The notes under the pieces are model-generated. The model was not told the DNA's origin, searched no databases, and worked only from the letters and a program-made list of their open reading frames with translations. A program made the position numbers and the translations under genes. From positions 171,160 through 221,610 of the forward strand of contig NZ_AZWO01000007.1 of NCBI RefSeq assembly GCF_000514775.1: a stretch of DNA of 50,451 nucleotides, in the 5' to 3' direction. Shown here one piece after another: positions 16,141 through 24,102 of this stretch. The DNA comes from Salinispora pacifica CNR114. Its GTDB lineage: Bacteria > Actinomycetota > Actinomycetes > Mycobacteriales > Micromonosporaceae. The first letter of the stretch is position 1. Each line of letters starts with the position of its first letter.

Positions 16141-17649
16141 ATGCCCACGTCAGACGCCGCGACCGAAACGGTCAGCGCCGGGCGGGACGGCCCCCCTTCA
16201 ACCTTCGGAGCCTCCATGGCGGCAAGCCGCCCACGCCAGAACACCTCGCCTGAGTCCCAGCGCACCCTGCCTGACTCGCTGACCTTCACCGACCTCGGCG
16301 TCCCCGACCCGCTCAACCGCCAACTGGCCGCGGCCGGGGTGGAACGGCCGTTCCCCATCCAGGCCGCGACCCTGCCGGACGCGCTCGCCGGACGGGACGT
16401 GCTCGGCCGGGGCCGTACTGGTTCGGGCAAGACCTACGCCTTCGTGCTGGCGGTGCTGACCCGCCTGGCCGCGAACACCACGCGCCGTCGCCCTGGCCGC
16501 CCCCGGGCGTTGATCCTCGCGCCGACCCGCGAGTTGGCCACCCAGATCGACCGCGTGATGGCGCCGCTCGCCCAGGCACTGTCGCTTCGTACGATGGCCA
16601 TCTTCGGTGGCGTCGCCGCCCGGCCCCAGATCGCCGGGCTCCAGGCCGGGGTCGATGTCCTGGTGGCCTGCCCGGGACGGCTGACCGACCACGTCGAGGC
16701 CGGGCACGCGCACCTGGACGCCGTTGAGATCACCGTCTTGGACGAGGCCGACCACATGGCCGATCTTGGCTTCCTGCCCAGCGTACGGCGGCTGTTGGAA
16801 CGAACCCCGCGCGGCGGGCAGCGGCTGCTGTTCTCCGCAACCCTGGACTCCGGCGTCGATGTCCTGGTGCGGCGGTTCCTCACCAAACCAGTCGTGCACA
16901 GCGTCGACTCAACGCTGTCGCCGGTCACCGCGATGACCCACCACGTGCTGCACGTTCAGGCCGAGGACCGGTTCGCCGTGTTGGTCGAGTTGACCGCCAC
17001 GTCGAACCGTACCGTCGTGTTCACTCGTACCAAACGGGGTGCGAAAACCCTGGCTCGACGGCTGGCCGCTGCTGGGGTCAGCGCGGTCGAACTACATGGC
17101 AACCTGGCCCAGGGCGCCCGTACCCGGAATTTGCGGGCATTCGCCACCGGGGAGGCGCACACGCTGGTCGCCACCGACATCGCCGCCCGGGGCATCCACA
17201 TCGACGACGTGGCGCTGGTCGTACACGCCGACCCGCCGGTGGAGCACAAGGCGTACCTGCACCGCTCGGGCCGTACCGCTCGGGCTGGTGCGGACGGGAC
17301 CGTCGTGACTCTGATGACCGACGCGCAGGTGACGGAGGTGCGGGCGTTGACCCGCAAGGCTGGCATCACCGCGACCACGAGGCGACTGCGCCCGGGCGAC
17401 GCGCTGCTCCGCGAGATCGCCCCGGGCGAACGCCGGTTGACCCCCCAGCCCGTACCGCCCCCTGGTGGCCCACAGCCGGAGGCGCGGCCCGCTCACGGTG
17501 GCCGGAGACAGCGCGGCGGCAAACCGGCGTCGACTCCGACCCGCTCCGCACCGACCCGCTCCACACCGACCAGGTCCGGGGCGACCCGGTCCGGGGCGGC
17601 GGCCTTCTCCAGCCGGTCCCGTCCGGGTACTCGCCGCAGCGGACGCTAA
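16141..17649 (+). CDS. DEAD-box RNA helicase
   Basis: A 502-residue DEAD-box ATP-dependent RNA helicase. Motifs in order: Q motif RPFPIQAATLP (70-80), Walker A GRTGSGKT (91-98), PTRELATQ, CPGRLTDH, DEAD (201-204), SAT (232-234), then in the second RecA domain VFTRTKRGAK, ATDIAARGIHIDDVALVVHAD and HRSGRTAR (about 375). The C-terminal 80 residues are basic and repetitive, with several TRS-type units (TRSAPTRSTPTRSGATRSG) and an Arg-rich end, likely an RNA-binding tail. ATG 16141 is the first start; ATG 16216 is possible since the N-terminal 25 residues are unconserved. Confidence 0.95.
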   Translation: MPTSDAATETVSAGRDGPPSTFGASMAASRPRQNTSPESQRTLPDSLTFTDLGVPDPLNRQLAAAGVERPFPIQAATLPDALAGRDVLGRGRTGSGKTYAFVLAVLTRLAANTTRRRPGRPRALILAPTRELATQIDRVMAPLAQALSLRTMAIFGGVAARPQIAGLQAGVDVLVACPGRLTDHVEAGHAHLDAVEITVLDEADHMADLGFLPSVRRLLERTPRGGQRLLFSATLDSGVDVLVRRFLTKPVVHSVDSTLSPVTAMTHHVLHVQAEDRFAVLVELTATSNRTVVFTRTKRGAKTLARRLAAAGVSAVELHGNLAQGARTRNLRAFATGEAHTLVATDIAARGIHIDDVALVVHADPPVEHKAYLHRSGRTARAGADGTVVTLMTDAQVTEVRALTRKAGITATTRRLRPGDALLREIAPGERRLTPQPVPPPGGPQPEARPAHGGRRQRGGKPASTPTRSAPTRSTPTRSGATRSGAAAFSSRSRPGTRRSGR

Positions 17650-17706
17650 CCGGCGGGTCCACGGAGCCACCCTGGGGCATACGCCTCGTCGGGGAGCCCG
17701 GAAACC

Positions 17707-18594
17707 TCAGTCGTGCGAGTTCGGAGCCGGCGTGTCGCCGGCCGTGGTGGGCGGTCTGGGTCCGAGCTGGCTGATGTCGTACCCGTGGGGGTAGGACTTG
17801 GTCTTGATGCCGTCGGCGAACCGGGGGACCGCCGGCGGTCCCCCGAGCCAACGTTGCGTGTGCGCGCGGGCGCGGAGGGCCAGGTGTAGTCCGACCCGCG
17901 CCGGCCAGGGTGGGTTCGCCACCCGGGTTGCGGCGCGCAGGGCTGGGTCGTAGATGGCGCTGACCAGTGCGTTGCCCACCGGGGAGAGAACAGCGGGTAG
18001 CCGGTTCAGCATCAGCATCCGGGTGGCCCGCTCGATCGCGGCCGCGTCGTCGTTGGGGCGCAGTTGGGCCCGGTCGTACTCGTCGAACCAGGCCTCGACC
18101 GCCTGGTAGGAGTCGGGGATTTCGGTGATTCCCATCCGGCGACCCAACTCGAGGTAGAACCGCCAGGTCGCGCGTCGCTCGTGGCAGCAGGGTCGGCGCC
18201 AACCGTAGCGTTCCAGCCAGCGGGTGGGGATCACGACCAGGCAGGCGAGGACGTAGCGGTAGTGGTCGTTGCTGATGCGGTGGGAGCGGTGGATCTGGTT
18301 GATCCGGCGGAGAGCGTCCCGCCCGCGGGGCTGTTCGAAACCGTTGAGCATGATCTCGTACATGAGCAGGCCGGTGTCGTCGATCCGCTGCTGGGTGCGT
18401 TCGGTGAGTTCACCGGTGGCGGTGTGAACCGCGGCGATCTCCGGGATCGAGAACGAGCGGTTGAAGGCGAGGTTGAGTCCGAGCTTCATGTCCCACGGGA
18501 ACTCGTACCGCAGCATGGTCTGGTAGATCGTCAGGTGGTCGTCGTCGGGGTCGAGCGAGCGGATCCGGTGCAGGTGAACGAGGCGGTCTCTCAC
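17707..18594 (-). CDS. MpaB-type/DUF2236 oxygenase-family protein
   Basis: A 295-residue protein of the DUF2236 (MpaB/latex-clearing-protein-like) superfamily. Seen features: YQTMLRYEFPWDMKLGLNLAFNR at the N terminus, HRSHRISNDHYRYVLACLVVIPTRWLERYGWR in the middle, and MGITEIPDSYQAVEAWFDEYD. Characterised relatives bind a b-type haem through His and cleave C=C bonds oxidatively; whether this protein does so is inference. It starts with a GTG overlapping the stop of the upstream membrane-protein gene (GTGA, 18591-18594). It is the last gene of the XRE-ImmA-membrane protein operon, hence the probable effector. Confidence 0.8.
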   Translation of the reverse strand: MRDRLVHLHRIRSLDPDDDHLTIYQTMLRYEFPWDMKLGLNLAFNRSFSIPEIAAVHTATGELTERTQQRIDDTGLLMYEIMLNGFEQPRGRDALRRINQIHRSHRISNDHYRYVLACLVVIPTRWLERYGWRRPCCHERRATWRFYLELGRRMGITEIPDSYQAVEAWFDEYDRAQLRPNDDAAAIERATRMLMLNRLPAVLSPVGNALVSAIYDPALRAATRVANPPWPARVGLHLALRARAHTQRWLGGPPAVPRFADGIKTKSYPHGYDISQLGPRPPTTAGDTPAPNSHD

Positions 18595-19829
18595 GGGCGT
18601 GGGCCTCCAACGGGCTGCGGCCGGGGGTCGGTGGCGGTGAGGTGCTCGGTGGCGTCGAGGGTGGCGGCCACCACCGGGGACTGGTGGTACGCGGTCGCGA
18701 CGCGGCTGAGCCAGGTGATCTCGCCGGCGTAGCCGTCGGCCGGTCGGGTCGGGGCCGCGGCTGGCTGCGGCTGGGTGGCGGTGACGCCGGCTCGGTGCGC
18801 GCGTAGGCCGAAGGCCAACTGGGCGGCCTCGATGGCGGCGAGCCGGTCGTCGCCATCGAGGCCCGCCTGCTCGGCGAGGGCACCGGCGGCCTGGGTTACT
18901 CGGGCGTCCAGGAAGGGGCGCAGCGCCAGTCGTGCGTCGCGGATCTCGGCCACGCGACGGGTCAGCGCGTAGTCGAGGTCACGTAGGGCGACGAGCGGCC
19001 GGCGGAGTTGTGGGTCCAGCTCAAGCTCGGGCAGCGCCGTGGTGAGGTCGTGCCACAGTGGCCCGAGACGTCGGTAGGCGCGCAGGTCGTCCGAGCACCG
19101 GGGGAGGGGGATCAGTGGGCCCCAGGCGGGCATGGTCAGGCCGGTCATCATGAGTAGCGCGCTGATCGTGACCAGGACCGCGGCGATTTCGCGTTCGCCG
19201 GTTGGCTGTAGCCCGCTCCAGTGGGCGACCAGGTAGATGATCTTGTTTGTACCGTAGAGCACGGCAACCGCGGCGCCGGCAGCGGTGATGCGCAGGCCAC
19301 GTCGGAGCCAGGGCCGGCCGCAGATGCGGGCGAACTTCCAACCCAGCCGGGCGATGGCGATGCAGTAGGCGAAGAAGCCCGTCGCCAGGAGTATCAGCAG
19401 ATATGCCGAGACCGCCGGGTCGGTGGCGTGCTCAACGGTCAACCGAACCGGCTGTTCGTAGCCGAGGGTGTGGGCATACAGGGCGACCATGACGAGGTAC
19501 GCGCCGGCCGTGATCCAGACCCAGCATCGGGCCCGGGCGGCCGCCTGCGCCGCGGGCAGCGCGAGGTGCAGCAGCATGCGCTCGGCGGAGGCGGCGATGG
19601 TCATGGCGCAGCCGTGGGCGAGTACCTTGGCCAGATTTGGTAGCCCCAAGCCGGCCTCAATACCAGCGGCGAGCGATGGGATGGTCAGGGTGGTGCCGAC
19701 GGCGAAGGCGCCGATCGAGATACAGAGCGCGCGGCGCGCCGGCGCGGGGTATCTACGCAGCAGCGACAGCGTGTAGGCGAAGGTCGCCCAGCCAGCGCCG
19801 GCGCAGAGGCCGTAGAGCAGGGTAGCCAC
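18591..19829 (-). CDS. MAB_1171c-type seven-helix membrane protein
   Basis: A 412-residue protein. The first 235 residues contain about seven hydrophobic helices (LLYGLCAGAGWATFAYTLSL, then segments around ALCISIGAFAVGTTLTI, WVWITAGAYLVMVALYAH, YLLILLATGFFAYCIAIARL, GLRITAAGAAVAVLYGTNKI and IAAVLVTISALLMMTGLTM). The remaining 175 residues are soluble and helical, with charged repeats LPELELDPQLRRPLVALRDLDYALTRRVAEIRDARLALRPF. This matches the actinobacterial family called MAB_1171c putative transporters (DUF6545-like). The layout also fits a membrane sensor. It begins with GTG 6 bases after the ImmA gene stop and ends overlapping the oxygenase start. Confidence 0.82.
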   Translation of the reverse strand: MATLLYGLCAGAGWATFAYTLSLLRRYPAPARRALCISIGAFAVGTTLTIPSLAAGIEAGLGLPNLAKVLAHGCAMTIAASAERMLLHLALPAAQAAARARCWVWITAGAYLVMVALYAHTLGYEQPVRLTVEHATDPAVSAYLLILLATGFFAYCIAIARLGWKFARICGRPWLRRGLRITAAGAAVAVLYGTNKIIYLVAHWSGLQPTGEREIAAVLVTISALLMMTGLTMPAWGPLIPLPRCSDDLRAYRRLGPLWHDLTTALPELELDPQLRRPLVALRDLDYALTRRVAEIRDARLALRPFLDARVTQAAGALAEQAGLDGDDRLAAIEAAQLAFGLRAHRAGVTATQPQPAAAPTRPADGYAGEITWLSRVATAYHQSPVVAATLDATEHLTATDPRPQPVGGPRP

Positions 19830-19835
19830 CGACTG

Positions 19836-20363
19836 CTACCGGCCGGGGTGTTCTAGCGATTGCCGTAGCCGGTCGCACAGGTCAGCCTCGGGATCGTCTC
19901 GGGGGGGCTCCGGCCCGGCCGGGTCCGAACCGTCGCGGGTCCGGCGTAGCAGGAGCGAGCCGATCATCTCCGCCTCCCGCTCCTCCTCGGCGGCGTAGGT
20001 GCTCCGGCCGAGGAAGCGCTGCACGGTCCGGGGGTCGAGGTCCGGCAGGAGCAACTTGGCGGCATCAGGGTCCAGGACGGCGGCGGTCCGGTGTCCGGCG
20101 AGCAGGTGACCCAGCTCGTGCCCGATGATCAACATTTGGTGTATCGGCGAGGTGTCCTGCTCATAGAAGACCGCGTCGAAGGTGGCCGTCGGTACCCACA
20201 TGCCGCACACGGTGTGCACTGGCAGGCTGATCGGGGCCAGGTGGATAGGTCGTCCCCGGCGCTCTCCCAAGAACCGGCACAGACTCGGCATATCGAACGC
20301 CGCTGGCAGCGCTGACTCGGAGAGCATCCGTTTGCAGCGCTTCCGTAGTTGGCGCAGTGTCAC
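19836..20363 (-). CDS. ImmA/IrrE-family metallopeptidase
   Basis: A zinc metallopeptidase-like protein of the ImmA/IrrE family. The HELGH zinc motif lies in MLIIGHELGHLLAGHR (the Glu is catalytic), and the third ligand is expected in YAAEEEREAEMIGSLLL, the usual downstream E-x-x-A-x-x-I/L-A-type helix. The start at GTG 20363 (VTLRQLRKRCKRML, 175 residues) matches the family N terminus and has GGGAAG 6 bases upstream; an alternative GTG at 20411 adds 16 residues. In ICEBs1 ImmA cleaves the XRE repressor ImmR (known), and here the XRE gene is immediately upstream, so the same partner logic is likely. Confidence 0.88.
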   Translation of the reverse strand: MTLRQLRKRCKRMLSESALPAAFDMPSLCRFLGERRGRPIHLAPISLPVHTVCGMWVPTATFDAVFYEQDTSPIHQMLIIGHELGHLLAGHRTAAVLDPDAAKLLLPDLDPRTVQRFLGRSTYAAEEEREAEMIGSLLLRRTRDGSDPAGPEPPRDDPEADLCDRLRQSLEHPGR

Positions 20364-20416
20364 GTGAGACTTCCCAAGGTGGTCCGCACGCCTCCACAGC
20401 AGGGCCAGCACGGCGG

Positions 20417-20911
20417 TCAGTGGCCATTCTGGTGGCTACCACCGAGGGCCTGCAGGCGGGCGACCATCTGTTCCACCAGCTGAGAGTCAGCCGAGGACAA
20501 GCCGGTGTCAGCGAGAACCTGCCGCAGCGCCACCTGCTTGACGCCCATCCGTCGCAGCTCGCTGAGGAGTCGGATCTGTTCCTGAACCCGTTGCGCCGCG
20601 TCGTCATCCACAAAATATCCGGAGTGGATGCCGAAGGCGCGAGCCAGGGCGCGAACATGCGAGGTGCGCGGATCTTGCGCCACCCCCCGGCGTAGCTCTC
20701 CGATGTAGGCGGCGCTGATCGACACCCCCGTCTCCGCCTGGTGTCCGTTGATCTTGTCGGCTATCTCCTTGTTTGTGTACTTCCGCCCGGACTCCTCGGG
20801 CTTTCCAAGCTCCTCCGGTGTGGGACGGATGGTCTCGAATAGATACTCCAGACGGTCGGCGAGGGTGTCGAGGGGCGGCAGTTCCTGCCGGCCCTGGTGC
20901 TCCGCAGCCAA
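20417..20911 (-). CDS. XRE-family (helix-turn-helix) regulator
   Basis: A 164-residue protein with an N-terminal helix-turn-helix of the Cro/CI type (about residues 42-88: KYTNKEIADKING, then VSISAAYIGELRRGVAQDP and RALARAFGIHSGYFVDDD) and a C-terminal helical region (ELRRMGVKQVALRQVLADTG, then LVEQMVARLQAL) for dimerisation or protease recognition. It begins at TTG 20911 with GGGGAGGG upstream. It heads a four-gene operon and is followed 5 bases (or 53, by start choice) later by the ImmA/IrrE peptidase gene. Probably an autoregulator acting on the GTGT/ACAC dyads just upstream. Confidence 0.87.
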   Translation of the reverse strand: MAAEHQGRQELPPLDTLADRLEYLFETIRPTPEELGKPEESGRKYTNKEIADKINGHQAETGVSISAAYIGELRRGVAQDPRTSHVRALARAFGIHSGYFVDDDAAQRVQEQIRLLSELRRMGVKQVALRQVLADTGLSSADSQLVEQMVARLQALGGSHQNGH

Positions 20912-20945
20912 TGCTTCTCACCCTCCCCGTGACCAATCCAGAGCA

Positions 20946-20985
20946 GTGTGACACCGCCAAAGCCCGGCACGACAGGTGTCGACAC
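20946..20985. promoter_or_regulatory. Pair of GTGT/ACAC dyads upstream of the XRE operon
   Basis: GTGTGACAC (20946-20954) and GTGTCGACAC (20976-20985, a perfect 10-base palindrome) lie 35 and 65 bases upstream of the XRE start, with centres about 30 bases apart, close to three helical turns. They are a natural candidate for the XRE operator. Confidence 0.45.
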
Positions 20986-21097
20986 ATGACCGTTACCTAT
21001 GACGCCCACGACCCTCTCGCCACGAGCCAAACCGCCGGTGCGGCCGGCCATGCCGCCGGGAGCCGGAGGCAGCCGTCGGTGGTGTCCTACCTGCCGG

Positions 21098-21937
21098 TCA
21101 CGGCTTGCGGCCCACCCCGCAGAACTCGTCAACCTCGGGCCCGGTGGCGGTGTCGGCGTCGGGTCGCCACCGGGTCAGTGAGACGATGCCCGGCTCGATC
21201 AGCTCAAGGCCACGGAAGAATCGGTCGATGCCGTCGAGACTACGTACCACCATCGGATCTGAGCCGCCCTCGTTCCAGATCCGGACCGCCTCGTCGGTCG
21301 CGGCCCCGTGGATGGCGTTGGTGGTATGTGTCATCGCCAGGTAACTCCCCGACGGAAGCGCCTCAACCAGGCGGTCGACTACTCCGTAGGCCTCGTCGTC
21401 ATCGGCCAGGAAGATCACAATGCCGAGCATGGTGATGGCGATCGGCTTGGTGAAGTCGAGTGTCTCGGCCGCGGCAGCGAGGATCTTATCTGGGTCCCGC
21501 AGGTCGGCGTCGATGTAGTCGGTGGCGCCTTTGGGGTGGCTGGTCAGTAGCGCCCGCGCGTGCACCAGGACCAGCGGGTCGTTGTCGGCGTAGACGATGC
21601 GCGACTCGGGTGCGATCGACTGGGCGACCTCGTGGGTGTTGTTCGCTGTCGGCAGGCCGGTGCCGATGTCCAGGAACTGCCGGATGCCGGTCTCCCTGGC
21701 CAGATGAGTGACCGCGCGTACCAGGAAGGATCGCTGATTGCGGGCCAGTTCGATGATCTGTGGGTAGGCCGCGATCGTGTGGTCGCCGACCTCGCGATCC
21801 ACCTCGAAGTTGTCCTTGCCGCCAAGCCAGTAGTTCCAGATCCGGGCCGGGTGCGCGATCGTAGTGTCGATCTTCGAGGAGAGTGACCCGTTCGGTCTGG
21901 TGGCCGATGGCATGGTTCCCGAAGGGGTGTTGGTCAC
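21098..21937 (-). CDS. SAM-dependent methyltransferase, PF04672 (DUF574) family
   Basis: A 279-residue actinobacterial methyltransferase-fold protein. The family signature is clear: IDTTIAHPARIWNYWLGGKDNFEVD, ARNQRSFLVRAVTHLARETGIRQFLDIGTGLPTANN (SAM-binding Gly loop), RIVYADNDPLVLVHARALL and the C-terminal GLELIEPGIVSLTRWRPD. The family is abundant in Streptomyces and relatives; substrates are unknown. Start set at GTG 21937; ATG 21913 is the alternative, and the open frame reaches 21994. It lies behind the XRE operon on the same strand with a 186-base gap, so a separate promoter is likely. Confidence 0.9.
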   Translation of the reverse strand: MTNTPSGTMPSATRPNGSLSSKIDTTIAHPARIWNYWLGGKDNFEVDREVGDHTIAAYPQIIELARNQRSFLVRAVTHLARETGIRQFLDIGTGLPTANNTHEVAQSIAPESRIVYADNDPLVLVHARALLTSHPKGATDYIDADLRDPDKILAAAAETLDFTKPIAITMLGIVIFLADDDEAYGVVDRLVEALPSGSYLAMTHTTNAIHGAATDEAVRIWNEGGSDPMVVRSLDGIDRFFRGLELIEPGIVSLTRWRPDADTATGPEVDEFCGVGRKP

Positions 21938-22120
21938 TGGCAAACTCTTCTCGACTCGCGACGGGTGACTTCTCCCACACCGTAGCAGGGGCAACGGAAC
22001 GGACTGTTTTGTCCTTTGTGGTCGGCGAATTCAGGGTGCGCCTCTCGCGCCCGGGTGAGGCCGCACTGCTGCCGGGAAACCGATCGCCGGTTCTGCCTCC
22101 GGGCCGCCAGGTTCCGCCGC

Positions 22121-22319
22121 ATGCGGTTGGAGCGGATCACTCCAGAGAACCTCGAGGCGGCTCGTGCGCTCTCGGTGCGGCCCGATCAGGAGCACTTCGT
22201 CGAGTCCGTGGCGGAGGCTCGCGGAGGCGTACGTCTGGCCCGATTATGCCCGGCCAAGGTTGATCTATGACGGCGATAAGCTGGTCGGCTTCGCTATGGC
22301 CTTCTTGAATATTCCGTGA
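22121..22319 (+). pseudogene. GNAT acetyltransferase fragment, frameshifted
   Basis: From ATG 22121 the sequence reads MRLERITPENLEAARALSV then RPDQEHFVESVAEA, a typical GNAT N terminus. After about 22215 the conserved sequence continues one frame over as LAEAYVWPDYARPRLIYDG, then DKLVGFAMAFLNIP, and stops at TGA 22317-22319. The acetyl-CoA-binding half is missing. One frameshift plus a 3' deletion explain this. The remnant is about 65 of an expected 150 or more residues. Confidence 0.8.
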
Positions 22320-22651
22320 CGGTAGGTGTCCGCAGCCTTTCCTGAGGAGCGGGCGCGCTTCCTGAGGAGGGTGCACCCGTCAGGTCGCTCTCGTGCGGCA
22401 CCAGGCGGTCGGGTCGTCGGGGACTCATCGGTGTCGGGTGCGTCGGTGTGAGTGCGACCCGGTGTCGCCGAAGCTGGGCTTCGCGCCGGCGGCAGCGCCG
22501 CGTCGGGACAAGCGCGATCCCCTGGGGGTGCTAACGAGAACAAGTTTCATGCTATCGGTCTCCGTGGGCTGGATGTTGGCACCCCTGCCACCCGGCGCAT
22601 CCGGTGGGCCTATACTGACAATCGTTTTCATTAAGAGTTGAGAGGACTGTG
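22320..22651. other. Intergenic region before the CobW-like gene
   Basis: Contains a direct repeat TTCCTGAGGAG (two copies about 22 bases apart near 22338-22370), which may be debris of the decayed GNAT, and the Zur-type box listed separately. No gene was recognised. Confidence 0.5.
22616..22630 (+). promoter_or_regulatory. Zur-type operator
   Basis: TGACAATCGTTTTCA is a 7-1-7 dyad with five of seven arm positions paired. It resembles the actinobacterial Zur consensus TGAAAATNATTTTCA and lies 21 bases before the start of the CobW-like gene. Zinc repression of that gene is the expected outcome. Confidence 0.7.
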
Positions 22652-23917
22652 ATGGCAACGTCTCCACTCGCGCCCACCGACCCCGGCGCTGCGGTGGCCG
22701 GCACCCGGCCGTCCCTGACCGTGCTCAGCGGCTTCTGGCCGTCCGCGACGTACGCCGTCGCCCGCGCGCTGCTGGTGGCGGATCCGACCCTGCTGTTGGT
22801 CCAGCACGACCTCGCCGACCTGAGCGTCGGTACCGTGCGACGGGTCGTGCGCGACAGCACGGGCGTACTCGAGGACGAGCGGATCACGCTCGCACACGGA
22901 TGTGTCCCCTGCACGCTGCGGGAAGATGTGCTGCCCGCCCTCGCCCGGTTGGCCCGGGCGCAGCCCAACCAGGATCTGCTGCTGATGCTGCCCGAGGTGG
23001 TCGAGCCCGAGGCGGTCGCCGCCGCCTGCGCGCACTGCCCCGTTGACGGCGCTCCGATCACCGACCTGATCCGGATCGATTCCTATGTCACCGTCGTCGA
23101 TGCCGAACATCTGCTCGACGGGCTCGTCAGCACCGACGACCTGAAGCACCTCGGCATCGCGGCGGCGGACTACGACGACCGGGCGTTGGCCGACGTCATC
23201 GTCCGACAGATCGAGTACGCCGACACGCTCGTCCTCTGGGGTCGGTCCCGAGCCGGCGCCTACGGCACCAGCCGCCTGTCGGTGCTGCTCGAGCGGATGG
23301 CGCCGTGGGCGACGCAGGTCCCCGTCAACGGTGATCAGCTCGACGCCGCCGCGCTGACCCGCCAGCTGCGCGGCACCCTCCGGCACCGGCCCGAGACCCC
23401 CGGCATCCTCACCCGGGGCCTAGAGGGGTACGTCCTCGGGGTGCACGAGCCGCACCCGGACTGCGGCATCGTCTCGGTCGTCTTTCGGGCCCGTCGACCG
23501 TTCCACCCGCGGCGTATCCACGACGCTTTTGAGGACCTCAACGACCAGGTCGTACGCTCTCGCGGGCACCTCTGGCTCGCCAGTCAACCCGACACGGTGA
23601 TCGCCTGGGACTTCGCCGGGGGTGGACTCCGCCTCGGCTCCCTCGGCCACTGGCTGGTCGCTCTTCCCGACTCCTGCTGGGACGACGTGTCCGACCACCG
23701 CCGGCTCGCCGCCGCACTCGACTGGGACCCCTACTACGGCGACCGCCACCAACACCTGGTCTTCGTCGGCCTGGGTCTCGACCCCGTCTCGCTGTGCCAC
23801 ACCCTCACCAGTTGCCTGCTCACCGATGACGAACTCGCCGACGGCAGCGACACCTGGCGGCACTACGACGACCCGTTGGCCGGGTGCTTCCCCGTCGCCG
23901 ACGTCCTTCGGCCGTGA
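22652..23917 (+). CDS. CobW-like zinc-regulated protein with degenerate P-loop
   Basis: A 421-residue member of the CobW/COG0523 G3E GTPase family by overall pattern: LTVLSGFWPSATYAVARALL at the P-loop position (residues ~21-40), HGCVPCTLREDVLPALARLA at the CxCC position, VTVVDAEHLLDGL, an RQIEYADTLVLWG segment where the G4 region lies, and a C-terminal CobW_C domain (GCGIVSV-like CGIVSVVFRARRPFHPRRIHD). The Walker A Gly-x-Gly-Lys-Thr is missing and CxCC is reduced to C-x-x-C, so GTP hydrolysis is doubtful. COG0523 members act as metallochaperones (known). The Zur box just upstream points to low-zinc use. Start ATG 22652 after AGAGGA; GTG 22649 is alternative. Confidence 0.82.
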   Translation: MATSPLAPTDPGAAVAGTRPSLTVLSGFWPSATYAVARALLVADPTLLLVQHDLADLSVGTVRRVVRDSTGVLEDERITLAHGCVPCTLREDVLPALARLARAQPNQDLLLMLPEVVEPEAVAAACAHCPVDGAPITDLIRIDSYVTVVDAEHLLDGLVSTDDLKHLGIAAADYDDRALADVIVRQIEYADTLVLWGRSRAGAYGTSRLSVLLERMAPWATQVPVNGDQLDAAALTRQLRGTLRHRPETPGILTRGLEGYVLGVHEPHPDCGIVSVVFRARRPFHPRRIHDAFEDLNDQVVRSRGHLWLASQPDTVIAWDFAGGGLRLGSLGHWLVALPDSCWDDVSDHRRLAAALDWDPYYGDRHQHLVFVGLGLDPVSLCHTLTSCLLTDDELADGSDTWRHYDDPLAGCFPVADVLRP

Positions 23918-24102
23918 CGAGGGGGACCAGATGGCGTAGAATGTCCGGGGCCTCACCGCGAGGCTGCGGGAGCTGAAGGAGGAGGTGGCGTTTTCATGCA
24001 TGTGACTGCTGAAGACCGCCACGCTTCGTGCGCCTGAGCGACATCAGGTGACGGTCGGTTCACCCGATCGGATCTCACTCCTTCACGCAGAGGGTTCCTC
24101 AG

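Noticed and set aside
23940..24005. Short coding-like stretch (GLTARLRELKEEVAF) between the CobW-like gene and rsgA
   Set aside because: No start codon with a ribosome binding site, about 20 residues only, and no family recognised; could be a relic but cannot be supported.
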